A stretch of DNA of 64,000 nucleotides from Clostridium sp. UBA4548 (lineage in GTDB: Bacteria > Bacillota > Clostridia > Clostridiales > Clostridiaceae). The stretch spans positions 69,864-133,863 of the forward strand of contig NZ_DGLI01000029.1 in the NCBI RefSeq assembly GCF_002387895.1. The letters are read 5' to 3'. Position 1 is the stretch's first letter, and the number at the start of each line of letters is the position of its first letter. The notes beneath the pieces were generated by a model, which saw only the letters and a list, made by a program, of their open reading frames with translations, did no database searches and was not told where the DNA came from. This document shows, piece after piece, positions 25,362 through 34,266 of this stretch. The translations under genes and the position numbers were made by a program.

Positions 25362-25733
25362 CTATAAAGTTTGAGTTATTGCTTCAGGTCTTATTTCAAG
25401 CACTGCTCTCGCCCAAGGAAAGCTTTCTTTTGTCTTATTAAATCTAGCCCCCTCATAAAGCATTGATGCAGTTCCAGTAATTAAAAATCCAGTTCCCTTT
25501 GAATGAAACCCTTCAACTTCACGGCTACCTATAGTTACAAGTACTTTATTGTTTTCTTGAAGATTAGCTTCAGTAACCTTCATTCCACCAACAGGAATAA
25601 GTAAACTTTCATCTGTAGTGATTTTTATATAGCTATTCCAGCTGTTAACTAGATGGGCACCTTCTTTGCCCTCTGTAACAATTGCAACTACACTTTCCTT
25701 ACTTAATACTTCTAACAACTTTGCAGGTATCAT
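25362..25733 (-). CDS. pyridoxamine 5'-phosphate oxidase-family FMN-binding protein
   Basis: A 123-residue split-barrel flavoprotein. The segments HLVNSWNSYIKIT (about 27-39), LLIPVGGMKVTEANL (44-58) and VLVTIGSREVEGF (63-75) match the PPOX fold of small FMN-binding proteins from anaerobes. It may bind FMN as a dimer and act in redox chemistry. The substrate is unknown. AAAGGGGGA precedes the ATG. Confidence 0.8.
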   Translation of the reverse strand: MIPAKLLEVLSKESVVAIVTEGKEGAHLVNSWNSYIKITTDESLLIPVGGMKVTEANLQENNKVLVTIGSREVEGFHSKGTGFLITGTASMLYEGARFNKTKESFPWARAVLEIRPEAITQTL

Positions 25734-25977
25734 TTTAATAGTCCCCCTTTATGAATTAGGTAGCGTTATAATTTTAATGAAGCCACATAAAAATAGAGTA
25801 GCTCTAAAAACACTACCTTAATACATTCGTATTTTATATTATACAAATATGGTGTAAGCAGTGATAAATTTATGTAATTGTTGAACTTTTCACTTAAATA
25901 TTATTTTATCCAATGAACACTATAAATATAGCACTGTAAATCTAAAAAGGAAAGTATTCTTACTTAAAATGAAGCTG

Positions 25978-26024
25978 ACCCTAAATGTTAGCTATAACTA
26001 GAGAATAAGCATAACATTTAGGGT
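25978..26024. other. 13-bp inverted repeat in a 363-bp gap
   Basis: ACCCTAAATGTTA is repeated as its complement 21 nt on. There is no T-tract, so it is a weak terminator candidate or an operator. Apart from this hairpin the gap 25734-26096 has nothing I can name. Confidence 0.4.
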
Positions 26025-26096
26025 TCATTACTAAGTGAAGATATGCAGCAACCTGCATAAAGTTCCTAAGTAATAAGCTGGTTTAAAAGGTCTATT

Positions 26097-26303
26097 TTAA
26101 TAATCAAGACCTTTTAATGTACCATTATAGAAAAATTCAGTGTGTCTACAGTTGGGACAAACATAAATGTTAAAAATCAAATGTTCTTCAACATCAAAAA
26201 ATGCACTAAATAGTCCTCTGTTATTGTCTTGGGAATCAAATCTGTACTCCTTTAAGTACTCCATTTCACTTTTACATCTTAGACATTCAAAGTTTTTTTC
26301 CAT
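26097..26303 (-). CDS. small zinc-ribbon protein
   Basis: A 68-residue protein with two cysteine pairs, CLRC (about 7-10) and CPNC (about 49-52), in the arrangement of a zinc ribbon. It starts after TAGGAGG and is the last of three minus-strand genes. It is similar in style to Firmicute 'nucleic-acid-binding Zn-ribbon' proteins, but no specific role can be assigned. Confidence 0.65.
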   Translation of the reverse strand: MEKNFECLRCKSEMEYLKEYRFDSQDNNRGLFSAFFDVEEHLIFNIYVCPNCRHTEFFYNGTLKGLDY

Positions 26304-26323
26304 TTCTAATTACCTCCTATATT

Positions 26324-26854
26324 TTACAAAGTTTCTTTTAAAGCAATGTGTTTTTCTCCTAGGTATTGCGTGAGGATAGTTTCCACTTCTTTTGCGGATT
26401 TATCGGATATTTTCATTTCAATCTCATGGAATTTAGTAGCGCTGATAGTATCCTTGTTGTCCTTAGAAATAACCTTAAGAACTATGATATTAAAAAAGTC
26501 TAACTTATAACTCCATTGAACTATTTCTCTCCAAGGGTATAGCTTTCCATTAATTATAACTCCATTAGAAGTAATAAAATTATAGTCATAATATGCTATA
26601 GAGGATACTAACCAGGGAAGGGCTTTTGAAAATGGGTCAAGAAATCCTTGGAAAGTAATATTTAAAAGATTTAATCCATTTAGATTAGTGAAAAACTCAG
26701 CTATTCCTATTATTAGAAATATGGCAGCAGGAATTCTTGAATTTATAATTCTTATGATTCCTTGGCAATCTTTAGTATATTTATAGGAATTAATATATCT
26801 GAAAATGGACAAAAGAATTGAAAATATGGCTATGGACATAATAAAATAATTCAT
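26324..26854 (-). CDS. membrane protein with C-terminal cytoplasmic domain
   Basis: A 176-residue protein with hydrophobic segments at about 2-18, 42-58 and possibly 75-90. A PH-like soluble part follows (GVIINGKLYPWREIVQWSYKL). It lies 20 bp upstream of the zinc-ribbon gene on the same strand. DUF5673-like at best; function unknown. Confidence 0.55.
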   Translation of the reverse strand: MNYFIMSIAIFSILLSIFRYINSYKYTKDCQGIIRIINSRIPAAIFLIIGIAEFFTNLNGLNLLNITFQGFLDPFSKALPWLVSSIAYYDYNFITSNGVIINGKLYPWREIVQWSYKLDFFNIIVLKVISKDNKDTISATKFHEIEMKISDKSAKEVETILTQYLGEKHIALKETL

Positions 26855-26891
26855 GGCATACCTCCATACCTTACTTATAAAAAGAGCATAA

Positions 26892-27347
26892 TCATAAGAT
26901 TGAGCCCTTATACAGATCTCTAACTAGTATTTCGTGCTTGTTAAAAGTTTCAACAAGTATTTCATAATCCTGTTTATAAAGATAGTCTATGTGTATTAAT
27001 AAATCTTTTTTAGAAAAATTTGATAAGGGCATAACATAAAATTTGTTTCCAGCAACTTCAGCATAATTAATTTCATCAAATCTAATTTCATAGGGTTTAG
27101 AGAGTACCCATTTATAAACACATATATAGTTTGATGAAATTTTTATATAAGCTTTTTTAGAAAAGGTAAGGTAATGTACAGCAAGTATAATATCTAAGAC
27201 TATTGAGAGGGAGTAAAGCAAAGGCAATGGATGAAATTTTGCAAAAAATAATAACTGAATTGTATTCAATATACCTACCACTACCCATATAATTCCCGTT
27301 GCAAAGTAAGTCCTAGCATTCTTAAATTTTAAATTAATACTATTCAC
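26892..27347 (-). CDS. membrane protein with PH-like domain
   Basis: A 151-residue protein with two N-terminal hydrophobic segments (about 15-34 and 42-62) and a soluble domain (about 70-151) of strand-rich sequence such as YICVYKWVLSKPYEIRFDEI. It resembles bacterial PH (YdbT-like) domains. It heads the three-gene minus-strand cluster, behind TAGGGGG. Confidence 0.55.
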   Translation of the reverse strand: MNSINLKFKNARTYFATGIIWVVVGILNTIQLLFFAKFHPLPLLYSLSIVLDIILAVHYLTFSKKAYIKISSNYICVYKWVLSKPYEIRFDEINYAEVAGNKFYVMPLSNFSKKDLLIHIDYLYKQDYEILVETFNKHEILVRDLYKGSIL

Positions 27348-27558
27348 TGATAACCCCCTAAATCATTAATTTAAATTAATACTATGTAATTATTATATCA
27401 TCAATTTAGAGGGGAATAGTTCGAAGATTCAAAATTATTCCTGTAATTGATTGGTGAAGTTTAATCGGATTTATTAATAGATGTCAATAACTATTGATAT
27501 TTTAGAAAAGTGCCTTTATATTTTTATATGTATATAAAAGAAACGGGGGATAATTAAA

Positions 27559-27810
27559 ATGGAATACACTTATAAGACAACAGGTTGCTGTGCAACTGAG
27601 ATAAACTTTCAGGTGGAAGATGATATTTTGAAAAAGGTTTCCTTTGTTAAGGGATGCCCAGGAAATACTAAGGGATTAGCAAGTCTTCTTGAAGGTATGG
27701 AAGTAAAGGAAGTGATTAAAAGATTAAAAGGAACTCCATGCAAGACGGAAACTTCTTGTCCAGATCAGTTAGCTTGTGCCTTGGAAGAACTAGTTTTAAA
27801 AATTAGCTAA
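27559..27810 (+). CDS. TSCPD-domain small protein (TIGR03905 family)
   Basis: An 83-residue protein with the diagnostic TGCCATEINF start, VKGCPGNTKGLASLLEGM (about 34-51) and CKTETSCPDQLACALEEL near the end. This family is related to the cysteine-rich tail of adenosylcobalamin-dependent ribonucleotide reductases and is common in Clostridia. Its function is unknown; metal or nucleotide binding is plausible. It is monocistronic. Confidence 0.85.
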   Translation: MEYTYKTTGCCATEINFQVEDDILKKVSFVKGCPGNTKGLASLLEGMEVKEVIKRLKGTPCKTETSCPDQLACALEELVLKIS

Positions 27811-27823
27811 CAAATACCTTGAT

Positions 27824-27859
27824 ATAAAAACACCCCCCATACTTAAAATGTATGGGGGG
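27824..27859 (-). terminator. intrinsic terminator for the HD-domain gene
   Basis: CCCCCCATAC pairs with GTATGGGGGG and is followed on the minus strand by TGTTTTT. Confidence 0.8.
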
Positions 27860-27892
27860 ATAATTGATTTACTGTCCGCTACAGGTTAATTC

Positions 27893-28564
27893 TTACATTG
27901 TTCCATCCCACTCATGGTAAAATTGTGATAAGAACTCTTCCATATATTCATGTCTTTTTTTAGCTACCTTCTTAGCAGTTTCTGTATTCATTAAATCCTT
28001 TAAAAGAAGTAGCTTTTCATAAAAATGATTTACAGTGGTGCCTTTAGAATTCTTGTAAGCTTCAAAGGTTTCATGAAGCTCTGGGTTAATGTCTGGGTTA
28101 TACATTTCATGACCTTTGTGGCCACCGTAGGCAAAGGTTCGAGCAATTCCGATAGCTCCAATAGCGTCAAGTCTATCGGCATCTTGAACTATCATGCCTT
28201 CAATAGTACTCATTTCTGAAGCTACCTTAGCACCTTTAAAAGAAATTGTAGCAATGATTTCGCATACGCCACTTATAACTTCTTCTTCAACTCCTAGTTT
28301 TTCTAGAAATTCTCTTGCAACTCTAGGTCCTACGGTTAAATCTCCACCATGAAACTTGTGATCTGCAATATCATGAAGCAGTGCTCCAAGTTCTACTATA
28401 TAGTTATTACAAAGCTCACTTTGAGCTAAAGACTTAGCATTATTCCAAACTCTATAAACATGCCAATAATCATGACCAGATCCTTCTCCATATAGAGTTT
28501 CTTTTACAAAATCTAGGGTTTTAAGAATAACTTCATTTTGTGTTTCAGTATAATTCATTATCAT
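27893..28564 (-). CDS. HD-domain phosphohydrolase (YedJ-like)
   Basis: A 223-residue soluble metal-dependent phosphohydrolase. The HD residues are visible as GSGHDYWHVYRV (about 28-39), LLHDIADHKFH (about 62-72) and VQDADRLDAIGAIG (about 125-138). This order fits the YedJ/YpgQ group, some of which hydrolyse nucleotides. The start follows AAGGAG. Monocistronic. Confidence 0.85.
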   Translation of the reverse strand: MIMNYTETQNEVILKTLDFVKETLYGEGSGHDYWHVYRVWNNAKSLAQSELCNNYIVELGALLHDIADHKFHGGDLTVGPRVAREFLEKLGVEEEVISGVCEIIATISFKGAKVASEMSTIEGMIVQDADRLDAIGAIGIARTFAYGGHKGHEMYNPDINPELHETFEAYKNSKGTTVNHFYEKLLLLKDLMNTETAKKVAKKRHEYMEEFLSQFYHEWDGTM

Positions 28565-29138
28565 AAGTTTTTCTCCTTATAAATACTTTTTATATTCCTC
28601 TTAACTATTCTATTTTATTCCTTTATGTAGAGTATAGCAAATATCATTCCAGTTGATACAAATTAAGGTGAGTTCATATTATGAACATATTAGCGAATTT
28701 TATATAAATAAAGAATTTTTTCAAAGAAAGTATTAGTATAACTTAAAAAATACGGAAAAGGAAACAATGCTAAGAAAACTTAGGTTGCTTAAATTTATAT
28801 TTCATTGAAACTATGAACAAGTAAAAGGAAAATAGACTAGCAAAAGAATAAAAGTAAAAATCAAGCTTTAAATTAGATAATTCGTAACTATCTGATGTTT
28901 AATTTTTGTATGAAAAGTTATATAATTATTACATAATATGGTGAATTTTACCTTATTGGGGAGTTTAGATTAGTTGTGCAACAACAGTAGGAGTGACTAT
29001 TAAAGTTTGGGTGAAAATAATGATTTTTAGGAGGGGGTCATAATTAGTTTATAGTGGAGGAAAAATAGTAATTTATTTGGAATCTAATGTAGCTATAAGT
29101 AGTTGTAACTTGATAATTAAAAAGGGGGATATAGTAAA
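28565..29138. other. 574-bp AT-rich intergenic region
   Basis: It lies between divergent genes and must hold both promoters. I see no ORF with a binding site and no strong hairpin other than GTTGTGCAACAAC near 28973. Confidence 0.4.
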
Positions 29139-29603
29139 ATGAAAAAGGATAATAAAGAGTTCTATGAGAACTTACCTGAGGGGTATTTAGAACAAAGAAG
29201 AAAAAGAGATTTACGCTATCTGTGGAGCTTGTATGCATATTGTGTTTTTTCAATATTAGTTACCTATGGCATACTATCAACTGAAAGGGGGACTATTGGA
29301 AGTCTACTTTTCTATATAATCATGGGCATTAACGTAATAACCATGATGACAAGCTTCACAAATAAGAGAATTTATAACAATATTCCAATGCCTAACCATG
29401 GCGATATAAAAATATTTACTAAAAAACAAGTACTATTATATGCATTACCTGTAATAATATTGTTGCCCTTTATATTCGGAACAATGTTCAGATACTTGGC
29501 CTTTATTGTGCCGGCCTATGTTGCAGCTAGCGTGTTTACTAGGCCTATGGATGCTTTTGATAGGGCAAGAGAACGGCACTATAATTCTCATGGGAGGGAA
29601 TAA
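29139..29603 (+). CDS. membrane protein, first copy of a tandem pair
   Basis: A 154-residue protein. The soluble start contains LPEGYLEQRRKRDLRYLWSL (about 12-31), then come four hydrophobic segments and a loop KRIYNNIPMPNHGDIKIFTKK. The C-terminus ends in DAFDRARERHY. The following gene repeats all of these features, so this is a tandem duplication. Family unknown. AAAGGGGGA precedes the ATG. Confidence 0.65.
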   Translation: MKKDNKEFYENLPEGYLEQRRKRDLRYLWSLYAYCVFSILVTYGILSTERGTIGSLLFYIIMGINVITMMTSFTNKRIYNNIPMPNHGDIKIFTKKQVLLYALPVIILLPFIFGTMFRYLAFIVPAYVAASVFTRPMDAFDRARERHYNSHGRE

Positions 29604-29604
29604 A

Positions 29605-30060
29605 ATGAAGTCAGGTAACAAAGAAGCATATGAAAGCTTGCCTGAGGGGTATTTAGAACAAAGAAGAAAAAGTGATTTGCGTTATGTGTGGAGCTTGTAT
29701 GTGCTTGGCATATTTTTAATATTAAATTCTTATGACATAATATCTGTTGAAAAAACCACTTTCTTTATAGGTTTAGTTGTAATGATAGGTATAAACACAT
29801 TTGCTATGATGATGAGTGTCAAGAGCAAAAGAATTTACAATAATATTCCAATACCTAAATATGGAGAGGTAAAAGTATTTACAAAAATAGAAGTGTTTTT
29901 ATATGGGTTACCTATAATAGTAATGGTACCTTTTATAGTGCAGAGATTTCATGTACTGTTACTAGTATATTTGATTTGTTTTGTAAATGCATATCGTACA
30001 GCTGGGAGTATTAATAGGCCAAAGGATGCCTTTGATAAGGCGAGAGAAAGGCACTATTAA
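29605..30060 (+). CDS. membrane protein, second copy of the tandem pair
   Basis: A 151-residue paralogue of the preceding gene, starting two bases after its stop with GGGAGGG as binding site. It shares LPEGYLEQRRKSDLRYVWSL, KRIYNNIPIPKYGEVKVFTK and the ending DAFDKARERHY. The membrane segments are more divergent than the soluble motifs, so the ends are probably functional interaction surfaces. The two may form a heteromer. Confidence 0.65.
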   Translation: MKSGNKEAYESLPEGYLEQRRKSDLRYVWSLYVLGIFLILNSYDIISVEKTTFFIGLVVMIGINTFAMMMSVKSKRIYNNIPIPKYGEVKVFTKIEVFLYGLPIIVMVPFIVQRFHVLLLVYLICFVNAYRTAGSINRPKDAFDKARERHY

Positions 30061-30079
30061 TTATAAGGGGGTTATTTTA

Positions 30080-30160
30080 ATGAGAACAACTATAGCTGTG
30101 ATTTTTATAATGGTTATTGCAGTATTATGTTCAGGAAATTATATAAAGAAAAATAAATAG
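30080..30160 (+). CDS. 26-residue membrane peptide after the tandem pair
   Basis: ATG after AAGGGGG encodes MRTTIAVIFIMVIAVLCSGN followed by a basic tail. It is a single hydrophobic helix with Cys at position 17, 19 bp after the second paralogue. It may be an accessory peptide, or a lipoprotein-like signal remnant. Confidence 0.45.
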   Translation: MRTTIAVIFIMVIAVLCSGNYIKKNK

Positions 30161-30187
30161 TAAAAATGATAAATAGATATAAAAAAA

Positions 30188-30230
30188 ACTAACTTAAACT
30201 CATGTACTAAAGATTTAAGTTAGTTCTTTT
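30188..30230. terminator. bidirectional intrinsic terminator
   Basis: ACTAACTTAAA pairs with TTTAAGTTAGT. TCTTTT follows on the plus strand and TTTTTTT on the minus strand. Confidence 0.8.
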
Positions 30231-30233
30231 AAT

Positions 30234-31088
30234 TTATTTAACTTTTCCCACAGGACTTACATAAACCACGAATTCATCTTCTCCATCTAGGTTTAAAAAG
30301 CTGTCTATGGCTTCTTGGTCATAAGCTGCTACAGCACAAGTACCACAGCTAATTGCTTCACAAGCAAGGTAAAGGTTTTGGCAAACATGACCAGCATCTA
30401 GAAGCATTGGTTTATGAGCATAGATATTATATCTCCATTCCCCTCTATAAGGAATTGCACTCCAAATAAAAGTTACAGCACTTTTCCCTACAAACTTTTG
30501 ATCTAGGGTAACTGTTGAAAGTCTTTCCTCTAGGTTTTCGTCTTCAAATAAAAGTAATAGCTCATGAGTTAAAGCTAAGTAACGGTATACTCCATTTTTT
30601 AGTCCTTCTACTCTTCTAACAGCAAGGTAGGTTTCAAAAGGATGTCTTGCTCCAGCAGAGGGCACAGGTCTTATGGTAGCATAATTATTGCCACGAACGT
30701 CCTTCACTCCTTGAGTAGCCCAAAGTAAGAAGGATAATTCCTTTAAGCTTAAGCTTTCATCAGTATAGCTTCTATTACTTCTTCTATCTCTCAAAATATC
30801 TAAAAAACTAGTTTTAGTAAAAACACTATGGTCTACTTCTGGTAGTGATATAATTTTCCCATTTTTATCATAAGGTTTTTCTAAAGGTGGCTGAGGTAGT
30901 TTAAGTTCTTGATCGGATTGAAAATCATCATCTTCTCTAAAGTTAGATTTCATCCAATTACGTTGTTCTTTTACTCTATCCATTCTTAATTCCCCACTTC
31001 CATTTGACTTTCTATATAAATACAAACTTAAGTAAACTATACCATATTTTAACTGTAAGTTAAAGAGCTCTTCCTTGGTAGTTTTCAT
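30234..31088 (-). CDS. SagB/ThcOx-type nitroreductase-fold oxidoreductase
   Basis: An FMN-dependent nitroreductase-fold protein, 284 residues from the longest frame. The core is FLDILRDRRSNRSYTDESLS (about 95-114), RPVPSAGARHPFETYLAVR (about 140-158) and the SagB-type HKPMLLDAGHVCQNLYLAC. Stand-alone SagB-like proteins are common in Clostridia and need not be linked to thiazole-peptide toxins; no sagC/sagD is here. The first 35 residues lack family similarity. The ATG at 30983 (MDRVKEQRNWMKSNF) after GTGGGGA is the more likely start. Confidence 0.82.
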   Translation of the reverse strand: MKTTKEELFNLQLKYGIVYLSLYLYRKSNGSGELRMDRVKEQRNWMKSNFREDDDFQSDQELKLPQPPLEKPYDKNGKIISLPEVDHSVFTKTSFLDILRDRRSNRSYTDESLSLKELSFLLWATQGVKDVRGNNYATIRPVPSAGARHPFETYLAVRRVEGLKNGVYRYLALTHELLLLFEDENLEERLSTVTLDQKFVGKSAVTFIWSAIPYRGEWRYNIYAHKPMLLDAGHVCQNLYLACEAISCGTCAVAAYDQEAIDSFLNLDGEDEFVVYVSPVGKVK

Positions 31089-31173
31089 ATAGGCAACAAC
31101 AGAATTCCCTTAGAATTTATCCTCTAAACAAAGCATATTATTAAGAGTATAGCAAAAATTAGGGGGCTTTATT

Positions 31174-31953
31174 ATGTTAACAAGAAACTTAGAAAAGGCT
31201 AAGGAAGCTTATAAAGCTAGAAACGTGGAAGAGAGCAAGAAGGCGCACTTAGGAGCAGCAGGAGAAAATCATAAAATGGAGGGAAATTACATTAAAAGCT
31301 TAGTCTATGGGGGAATGGATGGAATAATTACAACCTTTGCAGTGGTGGCAGGAGTTGTGGGAGCTTCCTTATCCTCAGGAGTTATATTAATTTTAGGCAT
31401 GGCAAATCTTCTTGCGGATGGATTTTCTATGGCTATTGGAGATTATTTAAGCACCAAGGCTGAAATGGAATTTAAAAAAGGAGAAAGAGCTAGAGAAGCT
31501 TGGGAAGTAGAAAATTATCCTCAGGGTGAAAGGTTAGAGCTTAAAGAAATATACATGGCAAAGGGAATAAGTGAAGAGGATAGCAAACAGATAGTAGATA
31601 TCATATCTAAACATAAAAAAGCTTGGGTGGATATAATGATGGTGGAGGAACTAGGAATATTAGAAGACAATGAATCACCACTTAAAAATGCGTTGGTAAC
31701 CTTCTTTTCTTTTGTAGTTTTTGGTTTTATACCAGTGTTGGCTTATATTATAGGAGTAAAAATAGACTTCATACAGAACAATGTTTTTGCTTTTGACTGT
31801 GTATTAACTGGAATAACTTTATTTGTACTTGGATCTGTTAAAGCCAAAATTACAGAATTAAGTTGGATTAAATCAGGAATTGAAACTTTGTTAGTTGGGG
31901 GAGTGGCAGCAGGAATCGCATATGGCGTTGGGATAGTATTGTCGTTAATTTAA
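31174..31953 (+). CDS. VIT1/CCC1-family iron/manganese transporter
   Basis: A 259-residue membrane protein. The VIT1 signature YIKSLVYGGMDGIITTFAVV (about 39-58) is followed by ANLLADGFSMAIGDYLSTKAE, then a hydrophilic middle with metal-binding Glu residues (about 100-160) and three more membrane segments. The family exports or sequesters Fe2+/Mn2+. AAAAATTAGGGGG precedes the ATG. Monocistronic. Confidence 0.87.
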   Translation: MLTRNLEKAKEAYKARNVEESKKAHLGAAGENHKMEGNYIKSLVYGGMDGIITTFAVVAGVVGASLSSGVILILGMANLLADGFSMAIGDYLSTKAEMEFKKGERAREAWEVENYPQGERLELKEIYMAKGISEEDSKQIVDIISKHKKAWVDIMMVEELGILEDNESPLKNALVTFFSFVVFGFIPVLAYIIGVKIDFIQNNVFAFDCVLTGITLFVLGSVKAKITELSWIKSGIETLLVGGVAAGIAYGVGIVLSLI

Positions 31954-32032
31954 ATTGAAAAGCAGCATGAGAGAGAGATAATTTTAGATGGAGATTAATA
32001 ATATTTTATTAGCGTAAATTTTTCAACCAGTA

Positions 32033-32076
32033 AAAGCTAGAGCCCTCAAGATTTAAGGAAAGCTCTAGCTTTATTT
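32033..32076. terminator. bidirectional intrinsic terminator
   Basis: AAAGCTAGAGC pairs with GCTCTAGCTTT across an 18-nt loop, followed by TATTTATAA. It separates the VIT1 gene from the convergent ABC operon. Confidence 0.75.
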
Positions 32077-32081
32077 ATAAG

Positions 32082-32753
32082 TTATTCAAAGTCCTTACCT
32101 TTATATATTTTCATAGAAATTAGAAGAGAAATAAGAAAAATTATAAGAACTATAAGAATTAAAAAAGTTTTAGAAACTAATGAAGGTGTATTCAAAATAA
32201 GCCCTTGAATATTTTTTACCATGGCACTATTAGGATGAGAACTCACATAGTCTGCTAGAAAGCTAGGGATAAACATAAAAGCCATAAACAAAACTATATT
32301 TGCAAACTTCATTTTAAGTATTCCAAACTTAAGGTAAAGAGGATAAAAAATTGATGCGAACAAAGCCCCTCCAGTTATAACAACTACAATATCCTCTAAG
32401 GAGATAAGTCTTTCAAAGTTTGGAAGTCCAATATAGAATCCTAGGGAGCCCAATAATATTGAACAGATAATACTATATGCGGCAAAGGCAAAAATAGCCA
32501 GATATTTTGAAATTACAATATCTTCACGTTTCAGTGGTAAGCTGTTAAATATAATATAGGTCTTGTTTTTATCATCATAGCCACAGGAATAGTTAATAAG
32601 AATATAAACTACAGCAAAGGGTGCAAGCGTGTATATAGCACCTCCATTAGGAACTATGCTTTGAAAAGCGTAGGCTGCAAAGATTACATAAATAAACCCA
32701 TAAAGTAAAATCTTCTTTTGTACTAAAAATTCCTTTAGAATTAAATTATACAT
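32082..32753 (-). CDS. ABC-2 type transporter permease
   Basis: A 223-residue membrane protein with six hydrophobic segments, of the ABC2_membrane_5 type usually paired with a GntR-controlled ATPase. The motif CGYDDKNKTYIIFNSLPLKREDIVISKYL (about 57-85, quoted in part) is typical of the family. Its ATG overlaps the stop of the ATPase frame by one base. Substrate unknown; relatives handle antimicrobial peptides or cell-wall stress. Confidence 0.8.
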   Translation of the reverse strand: MYNLILKEFLVQKKILLYGFIYVIFAAYAFQSIVPNGGAIYTLAPFAVVYILINYSCGYDDKNKTYIIFNSLPLKREDIVISKYLAIFAFAAYSIICSILLGSLGFYIGLPNFERLISLEDIVVVITGGALFASIFYPLYLKFGILKMKFANIVLFMAFMFIPSFLADYVSSHPNSAMVKNIQGLILNTPSLVSKTFLILIVLIIFLISLLISMKIYKGKDFE

Positions 32754-33613
32754 TAGGCATTCCCCCTTACTGTGTAAACTAAAATATCTTCTAAGGTAGG
32801 TTTTTCAATAATGACCTCTCCATTAAACAGTTTTCTTATATGATGAGTATTGTTTGTTAATCCTTCAAATCCAAAGCTATTCTCACGAAGTGAAATAAAT
32901 TCCTTGCGGATATCAGAATCTAAAAGTTCTTTTTTACCTTTAACAATAGCGTAATCCTCAATTATCTTATCCTTTGATTCTGAGAATACAATCTCGCCAT
33001 TATTTATGAAGGTTATATAATCTGCTATTTTTTCTAAGTCATTTGTAATATGGGTTGAAAAGAAAATACTTACATTTTCATCTTGGATTATTCAATAAAG
33101 GATATCTAGAAGTTCACTTCTAAACACTGGGTCTAATCCAGCTGTAGGCTCATCCATTATTATAAGTTCAGCTTTATGGGATAGTGCAATGGCTAAAGAA
33201 AACTTCATCTTCATTCCTTTAGAAAGATCTTTGATTTTCTTATTCGAAGGTAATTTAAAGTCCTTTATATATTTCTCATAAACTTTATTATCCCAATTCG
33301 CATAAAAGGGTGCTAAAATATTTTTCATATCTTTAATGGTTAAATCTTCATAGTAATAATTTTCATCATATACAAAGCCAATTTTGGATTTTACTTCTTT
33401 CTCATTATCAATATTGTCTTTACCAAAGATATTAATAATGCCACTATCTTTTTTTATTAAATTCATTATAAGTTTAATGGTAGTACTTTTCCCTGCACCA
33501 TTAGGACCTATAAAGCCCATGACAAAACCGGGTTTTAAGGAAAAACTCACATTTTTCAAGGAAAACCCCTTATAGGATTTATTCAAATTATTGATTTCTA
33601 ATATATTTTCCAT
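32753..33613 (-). pseudogene. ABC transporter ATPase interrupted by an in-frame TGA
   Basis: The first 173 codons (33613-33095) carry Walker A GPNGAGKSTT, signature LSKGMKMKFSLA and Walker B LIIMDEPTAGLDP. A TGA stop at 33094-33092 follows LLDILY. The same frame then continues with IIQDENVSIFFSTHITNDLE (the switch His) and a C-terminal domain to 32753. Removing that single stop gives a normal 286-residue ATPase. It is therefore a nonsense mutant, a sequencing error or a recoded site. Truncation before the switch His should kill activity. Confidence 0.8.
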
Positions 33614-33673
33614 GGTAATTCCTCCTTTAGGAAAAACTTAATATAACCTAAACAAAACTTAATATCTATAAAC

Positions 33674-34051
33674 TTAGTTATCTTCATTGAAAAGCAGCCT
33701 AAGCATTTCTTCAAGCTCTAAAAGAGTTAGTCCAATTAGTTTACTTTCTGTAATTACTTCAATTAATTTGTTTTCTAGCTCTTTTAGTCTTTTTTCTTTC
33801 AATAGTTCTTTATTTTGACTTGATACATAAGAACCTTTTCCAGGTACAGTTTCGATAAATCCCTCTCTTTCAAGCTCTTCATAAGCACGCTTTGTTGTGA
33901 TAACACTTATTTGAAGCTCTTTTGCTAAAAGTCTTATTGAGGGAAGAAGTTCCCCCTCTGAAAGTTCTCCTTTCATTATGGCACTTTTAACCTGGTTAGT
34001 TATTTGTTCGTATATGGGTTCCCCTGATGAATTTGAAATAATAATATTCAT
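33674..34051 (-). CDS. GntR-family regulator (YtrA subfamily)
   Basis: A 125-residue regulator. The winged-helix domain (about 9-77) contains PIYEQITNQVKSAIMKGEL, GELLPSIRLLAKELQIS and the wing GFIETVPGKGSYVS. A short helical tail follows in place of a ligand domain, as in YtrA types that control ABC transporters. It heads the operon with the ATPase and permease. AAGGAGC precedes the ATG, and its own promoter holds a large palindrome. Confidence 0.88.
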   Translation of the reverse strand: MNIIISNSSGEPIYEQITNQVKSAIMKGELSEGELLPSIRLLAKELQISVITTKRAYEELEREGFIETVPGKGSYVSSQNKELLKEKRLKELENKLIEVITESKLIGLTLLELEEMLRLLFNEDN

Positions 34052-34070
34052 AGCTAGCTCCTTTACTAAA

Positions 34071-34111
34071 GAGTATATACTGTATATAAATTATATATAC
34101 AGTATATACTC
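34071..34111. promoter_or_regulatory. GntR operator: 18-bp perfect inverted repeat over the -10
   Basis: Arms 34071-34088 and 34094-34111 are exact complements around a 5-nt centre. The right arm covers the minus-strand -10 (TATACT, 34106-34101) of a promoter whose -35 TTGACA is at 34130-34125 (18-nt spacer). It lies 20 bp before the regulator gene, a typical autorepression site. Confidence 0.8.
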
Positions 34112-34266
34112 TTCGTTTATGCTTTGTCAATAACCTAAGTAATATGAAAATAAAAAGTACAATTAAAAACAAAAGGCAATCTATGCACACATACTTTCGC
34201 AGAGGAATATAATGTAATAGGGACAAGCATCTATTTTTGTCTCAAAAAGATAATGAGGTGTAATAT

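Noticed and set aside
30234..31088. Thiazole/oxazole-modified peptide cluster
   Set aside because: Only the SagB-type oxidoreductase is seen; no cyclodehydratase, SagC/D partner or precursor peptide lies within several kb.
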